From Anthostomella pinea (taxonomy: Eukaryota; Ascomycota; Sordariomycetes; Xylariales; Xylariaceae): 64,000 nt of DNA. The translations under genes and the position numbers were made by a program. The stretch covers positions 62,001 to 126,000 of the forward strand of contig CAUWAG010000016.1 in the NCBI GenBank assembly GCA_963556695.1, given 5' to 3'. Below the pieces are notes generated by a model. It saw nothing but the letters and a program-made list of their open reading frames with translations, ran no database searches and was not told the origin of the DNA. How positions within the stretch are numbered: position 1 is the first letter of the stretch; each line of letters starts with the position of its first letter. Below, piece by piece: positions 43,382-56,912 of this stretch.

Positions 43382-45500
43382 GTCGAGTTTCCTTTCCTTC
43401 CTTGGTCATTTTTGTCTCTCTCTAGAAAAAGGATAGTCATCATGCTTTTATGGTTGCTATCAAAATAAGCAGTTGTGGTCGGAGTAGATCTCCGTCATAT
43501 TCGTCTTGGCTGTGTAGGGGCTACAGAAATATGAGATATATGATACACAACTTCTATGAATTTCTGAGACGTCCCGAAATGATCACTCTTTGTGGCGCAG
43601 GTGCTATGTTGCTTCATCTCCAGCAGAGGCATCACTCCAGTGGCTGGGCCTACTGACACGTTGAGGGCATACTCAGTATTTGAACTTGAGTCTTTTTGAT
43701 TTAGAGTTCCTACGAGAGACGCCGTCACTCGAAGGGGCACAAATCGCAGTAGTTACGGCTATCTAAGGGTGATACCCGCCTTCTCGAGGAGCTGGCGTGT
43801 AAGAGGGAGGCTTGCTTGCGAGCAATCTACCAGTTGAATCTGAGACCTGTACCAAATACCTCGCCGACTTGGTAGACTACGTGCACATTAGCATGGCATC
43901 ATCACCCGTAGCGATGTATTATGCCAGTGACGCGTAGGCCGCTCGGAGCACTTGGCCATCATAGCAGCCTCTGGCTTCACCACTCGAAAGGGGACAACTA
44001 AGCTGGGAATATGTTTACGTGTCTAGAAGCACCACCTCGATGCAGGAGTGGCCCGCTACGAAGACGGCGTTTACTTTCATTGACAAACGCCGAGTCCTCG
44101 CTCGTACCCGCAAGCAACCGGCACCACTCGAAGTCCAACTTAGCACGGATGAGGATGAGGAGAGGTGGGACACGATTCATATCAGCGAAGGGATTCCAAG
44201 CTAAGACCATCGTGCCCCTTTCTATAATTGGCGTCACCCGCACACAAATAGGCACATTAGGCGACCAAAACAGCAACTCCTCACGATCCTCAAGAACCCA
44301 TCCGTATCACGAACACGACCATCGGCTGCCAAACAGGTTGTTTGCGCATACACCACGAGCCGAGTAGCCCCGTTTATTACGTTGGCTTCCTGAAACATCC
44401 TCGGGACGGAAGGCAGCAGCAAACAGCGGCGCGGTAACCGACTTCCTCTGCTCGGTGTCACGGACAGGGTGCCGCAGTGACCAGGGCTGTCTCTTGAATC
44501 GATGCGACGGGTTGGGGTTCATGATCCCTCCACAAGTTCCTGACTGCGCCTCGTTGACCGCGGGTTCACCCACGGGGTGAAGTCCCATCGCATCTGCTCG
44601 TCGAACAGGCCACATATATCCCATAGTCGAGTATGGGATTGTTCAGAACTTGGATCTTTGTGGCACAGCTCACGTCCACGAGGGGAAGGTACCCCATGGG
44701 ACGATGAAACGCGGCAACGCCGTAGAAACCGGCACTTCCACAGCAGGGAAGCTGACTTCCCCAGAGAGGACACTGCCGGCATTGCGGGTTTGCAGGGTAT
44801 AAAAGACATCCCATGGCTGTTTTGGGGCATGTCAAGAATAGATCGGCGCGGAGGTATCCGCCGTGCGAGACATAGAGACCATGGCTGGAGGATCGTGAAT
44901 AGTTCGCAGAACCATCCTCCTGCAAGGCTGCTCTCATGCTCCCGCCTCGTAGGCGCTGACAAGCGGGCCGTCTGGATCTATCATGAGGGTCTCGCCAGCC
45001 GACCTCACATGCCAGATTGTGGTGCCAGGTAGGAATAGCGCCGATGGACGTCCAGCGATCCGGGAGGATTGGCCGCCCGCCCAGGAGAATAATCCTCTGC
45101 CCACCGAACGAAGGCAGAATCGCTCTGGACCTTCTTTCGCCACCCAGGATCGTCTAGAACACCAACAGATCCAAGAATAGACCAATATCAGGGTCCAGGA
45201 TCGAGGATTCAGGGTCCAGGATCCACATTGGTACCCAAAGAAAGTTCTCATCAATCCCAGATGCGGCACTGTAGACAGATAGACCAATGGCGGACCACGA
45301 GCGCTATGCCTCTGTTGTGATCCTGCGGCGTCGACGTCGCTATTGGTGTGCCTTGCCAATTGGGTGACGGCAGCTCCGCGAACGACCCTTCATGACGGAT
45401 TGGGCGCGGCGCCGCAAGGTTGGCATCCAGACAGAATTAGGGGTCCTTTTCGTTCCTGTAAATAGCAACCGTCCATTCTCGCAAAGCTCCTGTCAGGCTG
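43382..45500. other. Gene-poor region
   Basis: Frames of 100-150 codons occur on both strands over the same bases (for example 44519-44962 minus and 44577-45032 plus), none with motifs or plausible introns. I see no gene. Confidence 0.4.
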
Positions 45501-46837
45501 TCAGTTCAGATTGGCGGGCGCGCTCGTAAAATGATCCGGTCGCAGGCCGACCACGCCGCAGAGGCCGTTGTAACGGGCTATATCGAAACGGGGTGTAGTA
45601 ATCAAGTCCGGGGTGCCGCTACGAAGACAGTCCGACTCGTTTGAGCACTCGGTCGCCGGTCCACTGAAGATGAAACGCATGCTTCGCGGGCAGCGCGGGC
45701 GCACCATGTCCCTCTCGGAGGAATCTCGCAGGAGGCTCAGATCGAGACACCCTGTCCGATCTAGCCAAGAGCGCCTAGCCTGGAACTACCATTCCATCAT
45801 CTCAACCTCCATCTCAACATGTATCTGCGCGAGTCGCAAGGCAGTCGGATTACAGGACAAATCAACAGGAACAATCGTCTGCAAACCTTCTCGGCAGGCG
45901 GAGAGGAGAGAGTTTAGCTGGGCAAACCTTGGGTGAGCAACGGCCGAGGAACTCAACGTGAAGCAGCCATTTAAGGTAGGATTCCGCACCACCGCGGAAC
46001 AGAAGCCGGGGATCATGTGTCGCGTCGCTTCGCGTCGCGGACAAACGGCCGCTTCAAATAAACTTGCGAGCTAGTAGTCTGGCATCCGTTAGATCCGCCA
46101 GTTTTTGCCAGATTGGAGGGCTGTTCTTGGCAAGTAACGAATTGTGACTTGTGTCTCCGGGAGGGCTGGAAGGATGAAGCGCAGTCTGCGATCCCGCTAC
46201 TGCAACTCGCGATCTCGGCACGCAGACACAGGCAGCTGACAGCATACCTTTTTCATATTAGCGTTTCGAGAGGGAGAGACTGCCGAGACGGTGGTGCGCG
46301 TTGCCTGTCAGACCAGCCTGACGAGCGTCGTCAGACGACGGCTGCGCCCCAACCGCGCAAAAGAATGCCATGATGATCGCGTCGAACTGACAACTGTCAA
46401 GTTGTCAACCAGTGAGTGCTGCTGATCATTGCTATAAGGAGAAGCATGAACAGGCTGTATCGCGATCTTATCAGGAGGGATTGGAGGGGAGCGACAAAAG
46501 GGACTGTCGACCGCTGCACCCGGCACCGTTTCCAGTCATCAGCCCTACTACTGTAGTACTGGTGCGAGTCATCACCGGTACTCATCACCAGACGAAACAA
46601 GAGAAAGTTCGATCGCTCCTGGAACGCTGATCCGGGGACGTTGAAAGAAACTGGAAAGGGGATGATCTGCTCGGCTTGCTCCAATTTTCGGGCCTCGCGC
46701 CACGTCGCTGGTTCGGGCGTCGGGTAGTCTAGATAGTAGAGGCAGTTCTGTCGTCGATCGATCTTGGGCGAACCTGTTTCCCAGAAGCTTGTCGGGCCAC
46801 GGACGTGAATGTCAATGGATTGAAGTTTGAAGGGCAT
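45501..46837 (-). other. Possible unrecognised multi-exon gene
   Basis: Three minus-strand frames read like protein: 46837-46397 starting MPFKLQSIDIHVRGPTSFWE, 46016-45786 containing FAQLNSLLSACREGLQTIVP, and 45707-45501. I could not join them with convincing introns, and no family is recognised. It may be a decayed gene. Confidence 0.25.
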
Positions 46838-47232
46838 GACGACCTGCTTCTCATGCGACTGTCCGCAATACCCTTTCTGATAAACAGGAAAAGGGAGTTG
46901 CGCAGACCTTGTAAACCTTATGCTAAGCTACGTAGTTGCTTTGCGTTCTTGTGACTGTGACAGTTTACGGTTAAAATGCTCCGTTTTGTGGTCGACCACT
47001 TGTCGACATCAGCACCGCGCGTCAGTTCACAAAACGGTTACCTCCATGGACGATTTCCCCGCTTCAGTATTCATGATGATGCTAGTAGCTAAAGTCATCG
47101 CACAGGAGACGCTCATGGTAGATGGTGCCAGCACATCAGATAATTACCAGACCGGAGTGCTATCCCTTTTCATGGCGTGGAAGGTTCGGAACTGCTGGAG
47201 TTGAAGGCGACCATCAAATGAACTGTCAAATG

Positions 47233-47263
<31 letters not shown>

Positions 47264-49445
47264 GAATGAATCGCGTTCGATACCTTCAGATTGATCTGCA
47301 AACCCCTGTAGCAAGATCGCCGCCCGGCGAGCTGCAGATTCGCAGAAGGGCCTGGATCGGGAGTTGGGCTGAGAATCGAGATCTGGGGGGCACGATACTA
47401 GGCTTGAGGGGTAGTGCGAACAAACTAATTAATAAACCGCCTCGAGCCGTTTTCCAACCACCTGACAGACAGGCTACAGCATGCAGAGCCGGGCTGTGAA
47501 CAACCAATTTCATGTTCATTGAATCCGCGATCACCACGGCCAGTCTGACCCCCACGCCATGCGATAGTACAGATCTACGGTACTCAAAGGGAGGCACCCA
47601 GGTGGCCAGGGTTATTATTGTCCCTCCCACGCCAGACCTCCCACAGCCATGCTGGTCTCTCTCATATGACCTACAACTTACTTGAAGTCGGTGAGAGAGT
47701 CGAAGAGACAGACCTCATGCCAGCCGGGGGCTTGAAAGCGCCGAGTAGCAACCAGGCTTCCTCTTGAATGTGTGAACGACCTTGAAACCCGAAATAGATA
47801 TCTCTCGGCCTCGCCTTGCAGCCTCGGTAGGGAAGGGAAGGGTTCTGTAACGACCGGTAATCCTGCGGCTCCCATGCAGTGCCATGTATACCGAGGAGGG
47901 CAGAAAGCCACGACACGATCAACGCCACAGAGGCACACGAAAGAGACTCCAAACAACAGAGGAGCCCACCACATCCATCATGCATGTGACAATGTGGAAG
48001 GCTGACAGTTCAGCGACGGACTTACAAACAAGCAGATGGGGAAGGGAAATGGATGAGCCAGACGATCGGGGATCTGGAGATTTGTATATGAAACCAAGCC
48101 AAATGGATCCTGTGGTACCCTCACGATGTAATTTTTATGGGCGTTCATACCATAGTGCTGGTAGCGGGCATTTGTTACACGCTCAACGCGGCCCATCGCA
48201 CGCAACCCATTCATTACCATTTTGTGATCTCAGATCTCATCGCCAACTGTCATTCACCATTCCCATATAATTCCCATATAATTCCCATATAATTCCCATA
48301 TAATTCCTATACTAGGCCCGTTCATGCCTACTAGGCCGGAGCTCTTGGTCAGCGATCACCCGTCGCAGTGGTGAGATCTCGATACAGGAGACACGGATAG
48401 CTAACAAACACCAAGCCGTCCAAGCCGTCGGCACCTCCCCATGTGACGATCAGCTCGATGCGGAAGCATATGACCCCCTCTGCTGCCGCCTCCAAATCTT
48501 TGCTTGGGATGGATATTTCTCTCATCTTCCAGAACACCTCTGAACAAGCAGCCAACCTAAACCGCCCCGACTCGCCCAACCAAAGGCAATACTGCTGAAT
48601 TGAACAGTCCATACTTTGCTGGCAGGCCACAGCAAACATCACCCTGGGAAAGAAAGTTTTGACGACCCAACCCAAAACCAAACCCCAAAGCAATTGGGCT
48701 GCTCTGCACACAGACTGGTGTTCGACACCCCTGTCCCTCAACCCTTGCCTCTTCACTGTCACCAATATTGTTACTGTACCTAGTTGAAGCCACGGTACAA
48801 TACGTACAAAAACAACAAGTCTGCGCCCGAAGCCCGTTTGTGCCCGACCGTTCCGTGCAGCCGAACCGTACCACCTATCCAAGCCCGCAAGCCCGACGAG
48901 GCACCAACCTTGAACATACACCCTCTAACCTTTTACCGACTGGACCTTATTATTATTACCACGGCCCCCTTGTCCTGACACCCGTGCCAGCGAGTCTTTC
49001 TACCTGCCTGTTGCCTGTGCCTCTGGCTAGTGTCACAGTTCCTGCTAGGAAGCCGTCCCACACCATCTCACCCTCCCACTGCCCACCCCGTCCACGCACC
49101 CCTGGCCCTGGAATCTCCACCTACCACTCCATTCTATATTCGTGCGGCCAGTGGGTACTAGCGAGAAGCGAGCTGGACCGCCGCCGACCGGCCTGCCTGC
49201 TGTGCATTCAGTTCAAAAGGGTCCTTCACCCGGAATACTCCCCCTGGTGTACTAGCTATTTTGGCCTGCACCTGTAATCAATATCATTGTTTCGAAACAA
49301 GACGAAACAAGCCTCACATTCCGCCGAGCTTCTTCATCTTCAAGACCTGCTCTACATGCGACACTTGCTACGCTCTACTATTAAACCAGCCGAACAGCCA
49401 CCTTCCCGCTGCGTTAGCCATAGACCAGCGCACCACCCACCCATC
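46838..49445. other. Intergenic with simple repeats; leader of the Cys4 protein gene at the end
   Basis: Contains a (GATGAAT)n tract at 47230-47271 and about four copies of the 11-mer AATTCCCATAT at 48257-48311. From about 48700 the sequence is C/T- and CAAC-rich, like the long promoter/leader of the gene at 49446. No gene called. Confidence 0.5.
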
Positions 49446-49715
49446 ATGTCATCCCGGCCTCACACACCACACTACTCGAGCTCGTCGTCGACGTCGTCGG
49501 CCAGCTCGTACTCGTCTTCCGACTCCGACCTCTCGATCCGATCCAGCATGGACTCCCGCCCTGCCGTGGCCTCGGTCGCGGTGCTCCGCTGTCTGCGGTG
49601 TCCCCGTCACGTCGAGACGACCTCGACGGACGATCTTGCGTCGACGGGCATGGTCCAAGTCGGGTTCAACCTTTACTACTGCCGGAAGTGCGCAAAGGAC
49701 GTTGGGTACATATGA
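49446..49715 (+). CDS. Small Ser-rich protein with C-terminal Cys4 zinc-ribbon-like motif
   Basis: 89 aa. A Ser-rich N-terminus (SSSSSTSSASSYSSSDSDLS) is followed by LRCLRCPRHVETTSTD and FNLYYCRKCAKDVGYI: two Cys-x-x-Cys pairs 30 residues apart, a typical zinc-ribbon arrangement. I recall similar short proteins in many filamentous ascomycetes, without known function. ATG 49446 is chosen because it opens the Ser-rich part; a longer in-frame extension upstream is leader sequence. Confidence 0.7.
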   Translation: MSSRPHTPHYSSSSSTSSASSYSSSDSDLSIRSSMDSRPAVASVAVLRCLRCPRHVETTSTDDLASTGMVQVGFNLYYCRKCAKDVGYI

Positions 49716-51688
49716 ATACCAAGTTTCGCGGGACGAGGAAGACACTTGCCTCAAAGGCATTGTCTTGAGACGAACAATCATTTATCCACCTGGTCATGCA
49801 GCGACCTGACCCGACTCCACTCTACCAACAAAGACAACAACGAAGGGGCTAGAGCGACGAAGGATCCGATCACCATCATACACGCCGACTCAAATTGGCG
49901 GGCACGTCTATAATTGCCATGGACTGGCAATACACGACGACAATCACTTCGCAACTCGACGACAAGATGTTGCCCGATACCCTTTCTTCGGGGATCGGTA
50001 GCTACCGCGACTGTTCTGCAAAGCATCCAGTCCAACGGATGACTGGCTGACTTGTCAGCTGGACCCTGATGGTGGTCCCTGATGGTCGCACCGTGTTGCA
50101 TTGATCCTCTGCGGTAAGGATCAACACACTCGTTCCTTTTCTTGGAACAGGCCAAAGTGTCACTCCATTTGGAGTCGCAAATCGGCGCCAGAGACCTCGT
50201 GTCGCGTTGCAATGGCAGTTTGCCACCGCACAGCATGGCATGGACATGAGGACAGCCTTTCGGAGCCTGCTCCGGAAGTTCAGTCACGACTCAGAGGTCG
50301 TCAGCTATCCCGGAGATGTCGCACCATTCAATTGACTGGCCGCAAGTGGCTTCAACTCAAAGGAGTGAACGGTTGCAATTGCTGAATCGCGCAACACCAC
50401 GCACGCACAGACGCACCATGGCCAAGACAGAGTTTGCCACGCAGAGCGCAAAGCTGATGCGACGATGCTCAAAAACGCTCGCTTCTACCACTTCCAATTC
50501 CCCTCGCTGGGACGGAATTGAAGAGCGCCGACGTCATCCTGCGTGCTCACTTTCCACGCGGCCAATCAACATCAGCGTTTCTAAAGTTGCACTTGGTGCA
50601 GCCCAGCCAATGACAGCGCGGCTTGCGTGGCCTACTCGGGCAGGAACTCGATGGCGTTGCCGCTTGCGCCGCCACTGACGCTTTCCTCGCCATGCGGGCT
50701 TACTTCCGCACTGCCGGCCTGCTTCCTTCACCATCCCTCTGCAGCCACATTCACACACTCACACACTCACAATACACTGCCGTCTCTCCAGCAACCTCGG
50801 CGTACCGCCTCACTTACACATTTCTGCACTTTTATATTTTCCCAACCCTGTGCACGACTACGGGACCGGATGGGGTGGCTTGGGCATTCGCTGGGCTGGG
50901 CTTGGCTTTCTACGCATCTACTGGGAAAAGTGCTTCTACATTGTGACTCTGGGATATACCCTTTTTCTTGCTTGGAGCTCGGGGCTTGCATTGGCTATGG
51001 CGTACTCATTTTGGGGTGCGGTTTGGGATACCATGGAAGGACAACTGGGATTGGAGTGTTTGCCAAGGGTACAATGAGGCTACAACTTCTACAAAATACA
51101 ACACTTTGATCATAACACCCCTTACTTCCATATGCTTGCCGTCCAATGTGAGATGACTGTTTGTACGTTGCCATTGCGAAACAACTCGGTGTCAGTCGGT
51201 TGTGTGTCGGAACGCCAGAATGACTTCGGTCCCGTGTGTACGAGTGCGACATCTCTGCTGCCACTCCAAGCCCCACCGGGAATCTGGTTGAATTCCCAGT
51301 TCGGGCTCGAAGTCTCAGCCCTGGCACCAAGAAACTCCATACCATCAAACGCTAAGCCCGCACAACGGGGTCAATGCCGGGATCCATAGTGCAACGATTT
51401 CTCGCAGAACGAAGTGCGAGCGCGCGCTGAGTAGGGGTTGGCCGGATGTTCAGGGTTGGGTGATGAATGCATGGAAGAGCAGGTTGCGGACCACGGGGAA
51501 CGACGACAGGAGAAAAACGACAAAGACGGCAATACAAGACGAATAAACATCTACAGACACTTCTGACTTCTACTATACTACCTTAACAGCAGCCTACCAC
51601 TAGCCAACACCACTCCCAAACTCACCACCCATCACCCACAAACCGCCAGACATCATCAGACCTCACCTCCAACAGCTCCATCGCAACC
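49716..51688. other. Intergenic, no gene supported
   Basis: A minus-strand frame of 169 codons (49778-50287) and several overlapping plus frames around 50600-51100 lack motifs. CCAAT boxes (about 50561 and 50608) and a CACACTCA tract (50750-50770) suggest promoter-like sequence. Confidence 0.4.
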
Positions 51689-51950
51689 ATGTCTACCCCT
51701 TCTTCCCTTCAGCAGCCCTCCAGCCCCGTCCTAACCATCGGCGCTGGCATCGCCGGGCCTACTGTACCCCGACCCAGGGCCTATCCCCCTACGAAATCCC
51801 CACCCGCGTTTTCGCGACTCTGCCGCAACCACGACTCGTCGGCAAGGGCGGGGATAGTGGAGATAGTGCATGGTGGGTTCTTGTAGGGGTACTGGGTTGC
51901 CTGGATAGAAAGGAGGGGAAAGGAAAGATGGTTGATAAATTCCGGAAATT
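51689..51950 (+). pseudogene. N-terminal stub of an FAD-dependent monooxygenase
   Basis: Starts MSTPSSLQQPSSPVLTIGAG, then IAG: the beta-strand and GxGxxG of a Rossmann FAD-binding site. The frame then shifts near 51765 to QGLSPYEIPTRVFATLPQPR and GKGGDSGDSAWW, reminiscent of the helix and second strand of salicylate-hydroxylase-like enzymes. Nothing further of the enzyme follows. Probably a recently truncated gene that kept its leader (C/A-rich, 51540-51688). Confidence 0.45.
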
Positions 51951-54044
51951 TATGCTGGCTGTGAGAAGATGTTGGGCTAGGCTGTAGGGATCGCGGTTTG
52001 ACTGTCAACCAACGTATTGAAATTGATATAGTTCCTCTATAATTCACGTAGCCTATTGTGGGTTTGTTACACTACCTCCTTGTGAAGATGTATGAATAGA
52101 TCCCAGCCAGGAATCTTTGCTTGATGTCGCTGATATTTCGTATTTACTGCTGGTAAACCCAAATCGAACTTCGTAACAACCGCGACGTGACGTTCTTGCC
52201 GACCGGCTTCAAATGCGGAGTCCGACCTTCGCATCAACCTCTATCCTCATTGCTGGGAGTCCATTCACAAGCCGCCTTGACGGACTCAGACTCGTGCTCG
52301 CTTACCATCCTTACATCATCATCTCGTCTTCCCTATGTCACCCTGCAAAACTTCTCCCACTTCGGAAGCCAGGGTTTAACGTTACCTGCACAGCGCCAAG
52401 GTAGCACCAACAAGTCCCACGATACACACAGCAGAGGCGTCGAAAGAGACCTGGGCGCGGCGGGATGTGGGGTTCACCAGGACAACAAAGCAAAAAAAGG
52501 CCTGCCAGAGTCCAGACTGACGATCAGGGTCCAATCTGCACGACGACATCATCGCGCGCCTTGTCTTCTCTGGGATGGACCCTCGAAGCCGGCACTTCGG
52601 CGCGGAGCAAAGCTGGCGACTATTATGCTGCTACTTTATTAGCTTTGTTATGCGTGCGACTTCCGTGACAGCTTCTGCGGACCATGCTGACGTCCAGAAC
52701 TGATTCTAGTCCACGGGGGGTCGATGCATGAAGGTTCAAAATGCTAGCCTCATCGGTCGCTACGCATGCAGGCGTGAAGCGACAGCGTGATTTGTGGGCG
52801 CGAGCCAGTTGGCAACTTGGGATCGATGTTGACGATTCCATCACGGAGTGGGGATCCGACAGACGGCGCCAGGAACGCGTCGCTTGGGTCCGGACGCACT
52901 CAAGTCTAGAGGGTAAAGTAGGTAGCGAAGCCGACGACTCCTGATTCTCCCCTGGGCACCTTACCGTCTAGATACTGCCTCTCTCTACGAGTAGAGGTAA
53001 TATGCACGCCATGTCGACCAGCGGGATCACTAATCGCAAAAGATGAGGTAGTCTGTACGAGACCTCACTCACCTTCTCGGGGATTACACGCTTACACGCC
53101 CGAGACATCGTGACACCGGACCCTTATAATCCCTAAAGTCCCTGTATGAATTTCAAGAAAGATAGCGTCTAAATGAGACCCTTCGTGTAGCCTGACCTCC
53201 ACGGTGCACCGTGAACGACGCCGGCGACGGTCGCTACGTCAGTAGGCAGAAAGCAAGGAAGCCGCCCCTAAGAAACACGTACCTACTAGAAACCGCAAGA
53301 AGACGGCACGCCAGCGGCTAACCTGGTAGCGCGAGAAAACTTCCGGGGCTCTATGATCCATCCGAGCCAAGGTCATGCAGCACTGGGTAAAAATGCAAAC
53401 AAGGTGTGATTAGAAGCGGAGTATCCCCCCAAGACTCAATCCTTTTACAGAGAACAGGGGAGCTTTGAGAATGGGGGCTTGCGCCGCGATCAGAGAAGAA
53501 AAGGGCTGCTCATGCTAGTGCATCTCGCGATGCTCGTTGAGGGTTGACTGATTGTGCAGCTTTCGAGATAATTCTTGGTGTTTCTGTGGGCCTGCGACTA
53601 TGCGACTACGAATGCTGCATGGCGCCCTGCCGGACGGGGTTGCAACTTGCAAGAGATGGGGTAGGCAAGGGTCTAGGGTATCTACCGTAGGTACAGACAT
53701 GGAGCCTCTCATACCATGGTTGATGTGTTGTCCAAATTTGACCAAGTCATCCATGCCCAACGTCAACCCCGGACTCTAGCCAGCCGGATGCGGTCGAAAC
53801 ACTTGTTGCCCATGCGGACTGCCGGACCCTGTTGGAAATACAACTTGGTAATTCGCATTTCATTCCGTCCAAAACGTTGATTGCTAAACGCCGTAACACC
53901 TGTGCAGTACCCATGCTGCTGTCCACCCTACCTAGAAAGCCTCTGGTATACCATACCTATCCCGCGATCATTGGTGAGACCACTACGCTTTTCGTCATAT
54001 CCACGTGAACATTCACCAAAGTTAAGATCCAAGTTCGTTCAAGG
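51951..54044. other. Intergenic, no gene seen
   Basis: Two kilobases with only short scattered frames and no repeats or RNA-gene boxes that I could support. Confidence 0.45.
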
Positions 54045-55728
54045 CTAGCCCTCCATCTTCACATCCTCGGTCTTCACTTTGCCCAGGTTCTTTAGCAAGT
54101 AACTTCGCTTGAAGTACTCGTTGGGATGCACAATAGTCTCGAGTTGCGCCGAAGTCATGATGCCCTCCTCTTTGGCCTTCTGAATCTCCTTCTTGTGGAC
54201 ATATTCAAAGACGCTGCATGGCAGGTTAGCCCAAGTCAATATTGTGAGTGGGCTTTGAAGGAGCTCCTTACCGATTGCAAGCCATGTGGAACTTTTGGCT
54301 GTCTTTGTCTTGCTTGACCCCCTGTAGGACTGCTCTATCCGAGATGCCTACACCCTGCAACAACGTGTTGAGGTTCTCCAAGTTGAAATGTCGGTACGGG
54401 CAGCCATGAGCCTCGCCGGGGCCAGGAGGATGCTCTGTCAAGATTTTTTGACATGAGAATGGCGAGTAGCCGCCCCCACGACGATTGGAGTCGCCACCCA
54501 CATCACCGTAAGAGTGGCGCACATTGTACTTGTACTCTTTGTTGAAGGTGTCGTCGGAAACCTTGTTGAAGGAGGTTCGCCAGAAGACCAGACTCTCCTC
54601 CAAGTTCAACCCTATTCCCTTCAGGAACAACGTGTACTGTAAACGACCGAAGTGCTTCAAGTGCGAGTCCCGGCGGAGTGATCGGTGTAAGTGCTGCATG
54701 CAGAGGGGGAAGTGCGAAGAGAGCGCATCGACGTTGCGTGCTGAAATGTCAGCACCGGGCACGGAAGAGGTGCTGCTATTGTACGAGGCATCGGGTGTGG
54801 TGAAGTTCTTGGACAAGTGGTCGAGGATTGGTGTTAGCCGGTCGTCTTCGTCCAGCCGTGGTAATGCGCGAGCCGTGAGCTACAACAGAGTCAGCCAAAG
54901 CCTAGGTAGCTTTCCATAAGTCGGACAGCACACACCTCTAACGCGCGTTCTAGTCTCTGAGTGAACTCTGCTACCACCATACTCGCCTGCTCCCTCGAGG
55001 GCACGTATGCCTTGCCGGCTTTGAGGAACACTCTTCTTCCCTCTACTAGGTCGGGCACGCGCTCCCAGTCCACCTTGAACCACAGCTCGTCCTCGTTGTT
55101 CTTTCTGAATCCGGCCGTCGCCGCCAGCTCGTCGCGATATTCATTCCGTTCTTCTTCTGTCACCGGCTCGCAGTCGAGATTGATGCTTTGCACGAATGCA
55201 TTTCGTTCGCGTAGGGTGTCCTCGTTCAGTCGCAGGCGGAACAGCATGGTCTCAACGCGGCTGAACCTCCGTCGCAGATCTTCAGTTGACGCGAAGGCAA
55301 GCCGTAATATGAAGTGGCTGTAGTGGTCTTTCTGACGCTCGGCAAAGAGTTTCGATGACGACGACGTGTTGGAGTCGAGCGGGAGGTACTTTTCGAGGAG
55401 CGGCTTCATGTGTGACGCCGTCTCGGCGGGTGACTTGTTGCGGAACGAGCATGCTTCCAGCTCGGCGAGGACTTGCGCGTGTATCTGTCAGCGAGAGCAA
55501 GGAAAAGGAAGCGCGTCGTTGGTAGACGGTAGACGTACTTCGCAGCCTGTCAATGGCCCATTGCTCAAACTGCTCGAGCGTGATGTCTGCTGTTGGAGGG
55601 GTCGCGTAGAAGTTCAGACGATGCGGGTACTCGGTTTCCTTGTAGGCGGGATCGGCGAACTGCTTCTTGCGGTAATCGAGAACATTGCGCCTCTTAGGGT
55701 CAATGCGGTTGTAGTCTTGTCTGAGCAT
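54045..55728 (-). CDS. PRI2: DNA primase large subunit
   Basis: Regulatory Fe-S subunit of DNA polymerase alpha-primase, nuclear, needed to start RNA-DNA primers. Four exons: 55539-55728, 54936-55471, 54272-54879 and 54045-54213, 500 aa, the usual length. The N-terminus MLRQDYNRIDPKRRNVLDYR and then YPHRLNFYATPP matches the family. The C-terminal [4Fe-4S] domain has all four cysteines at about 302 (FPLCMQHL), 385 (FSCQKI), 402 (HGCPYRHF) and 443 (MACNRVFE), with the same spacing as in yeast. The first intron uses an AAG acceptor (GCGCAAG); the CAG 16 bases earlier would break the frame. Intact. Confidence 0.96.
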
Positions 55729-55784
55729 GTTGGTTTCTGGTGTGGTAGAATATTTTGCGATTCATCAGTCGTCTTTTCACAAGG

Positions 55785-55848
55785 ACGCGAAGTCAATACG
55801 TTGTAGGGGGATCGTTAGCCGCGACGCGGTCGGCCAGGCAAGTCGCGT
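55785..55848. promoter_or_regulatory. Three MluI-cell-cycle-box-like cores upstream of PRI2
   Basis: ACGCGA at 55785-55790, ACGCG at 55824-55828 and TCGCGT (ACGCGA complemented) at 55843-55848, 57-120 bp upstream of the PRI2 start. In yeasts MBF binds such boxes to drive DNA-replication genes at G1/S. Here this is inferred from position. Confidence 0.6.
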
Positions 55849-56912
55849 CTCGGAGTGCCCAATTAAAGGTGGCCAATCAGCTGCCTGGTTCGTTGCCCCA
55901 CCGCCTGCCGGGGCATTGGCCTCCTAGATCCATCATCCAACGCAATCAAAGACATCGTCTCTCAAGAGAACCTGTATGCTTTACCTCGAACCCCTTCCAT
56001 TCATCCTCCGAGGCCGAATCATGCTCATCGTCATCATCGGAATCTCAATGGCCCTCCGCACCAGCTTCCTTGCCGTACGGTTTCCTGGCTTAGCAAAGCT
56101 TCAACAGCGAGACTTAGTGAATCGAGCATGAGACACCAGACCATCCCGGTGAATCGAAATATGTTGTCGACCTGAACCGAACTACAGCCAAATAATTGGG
56201 AATGCAGAATGACAGGGTATCATGGATGTAAGAATTGCGATCGAGTTTTCGGAGATTTCGAATCGTCACTTCTTGTATTCATCTACTATCCAGCTACTCC
56301 GAGGGACGAACAATGCCTACCTAGCCACATTGATACCCAAACAGCTGGATACGGCGCGAGCAACACCAATCCTGGCCACAGAGAGAATCTAGAGATGATG
56401 GCCAGGACAAGATACCGTCGGAAGACCATATGATACCGTCGAAAGTCCAGACTTTGCGCTGAATGCGGTCGATGAGATAGCAGATGACGAGCTTTGAAGT
56501 CCCAATTTCGATATGCTTGAGCAGCAATGATGTTTATCTCCGGCGCATCTATCGTCCCTTGCCAATGTTGGCCGTACACGGAAAATTCCATTCATGTCCA
56601 CCAACTTGTACTTGTGATTATCACATCGATGCCTTGAAGCTGGGTGCGGCGACGGCGACAGGACGTTCGGGCGATGAAAACCGGAACTCGATATTAGAGA
56701 TGCTTACCTGCAGCAGCCGTTGTCGGAAAGCACATCGGTCGAGGTGGGGCGGCCGGGAGTTGAGCCCGGAAGGCCAAAAGGACCTCGTGAGCTCCTCACG
56801 TACATATGTGACGTCAAGAATTAGTCAGCTATCGTATACTCCTCGCAGCCGGCTCGCCTTCCACTCTCAACAGGTAACGGAGGACTGTTTCACGAGAGCC
56901 CAAGTACTCATC
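55849..56912. other. Divergent promoter region
   Basis: Lies between PRI2 and the amidase gene. A plus-strand frame that runs into the amidase start (56484-) has no conserved content before ATG 56913. No other gene. Confidence 0.45.

Noticed and set aside
44519..45032. Opposing frames of about 150 codons on both strands
   Set aside because: Mutually exclusive, no domain signature, no introns; probably chance in GC-balanced sequence.
49778..50287. 169-codon minus-strand frame
   Set aside because: No recognisable motif, no leader or intron signals, and composition like neighbouring non-coding sequence.
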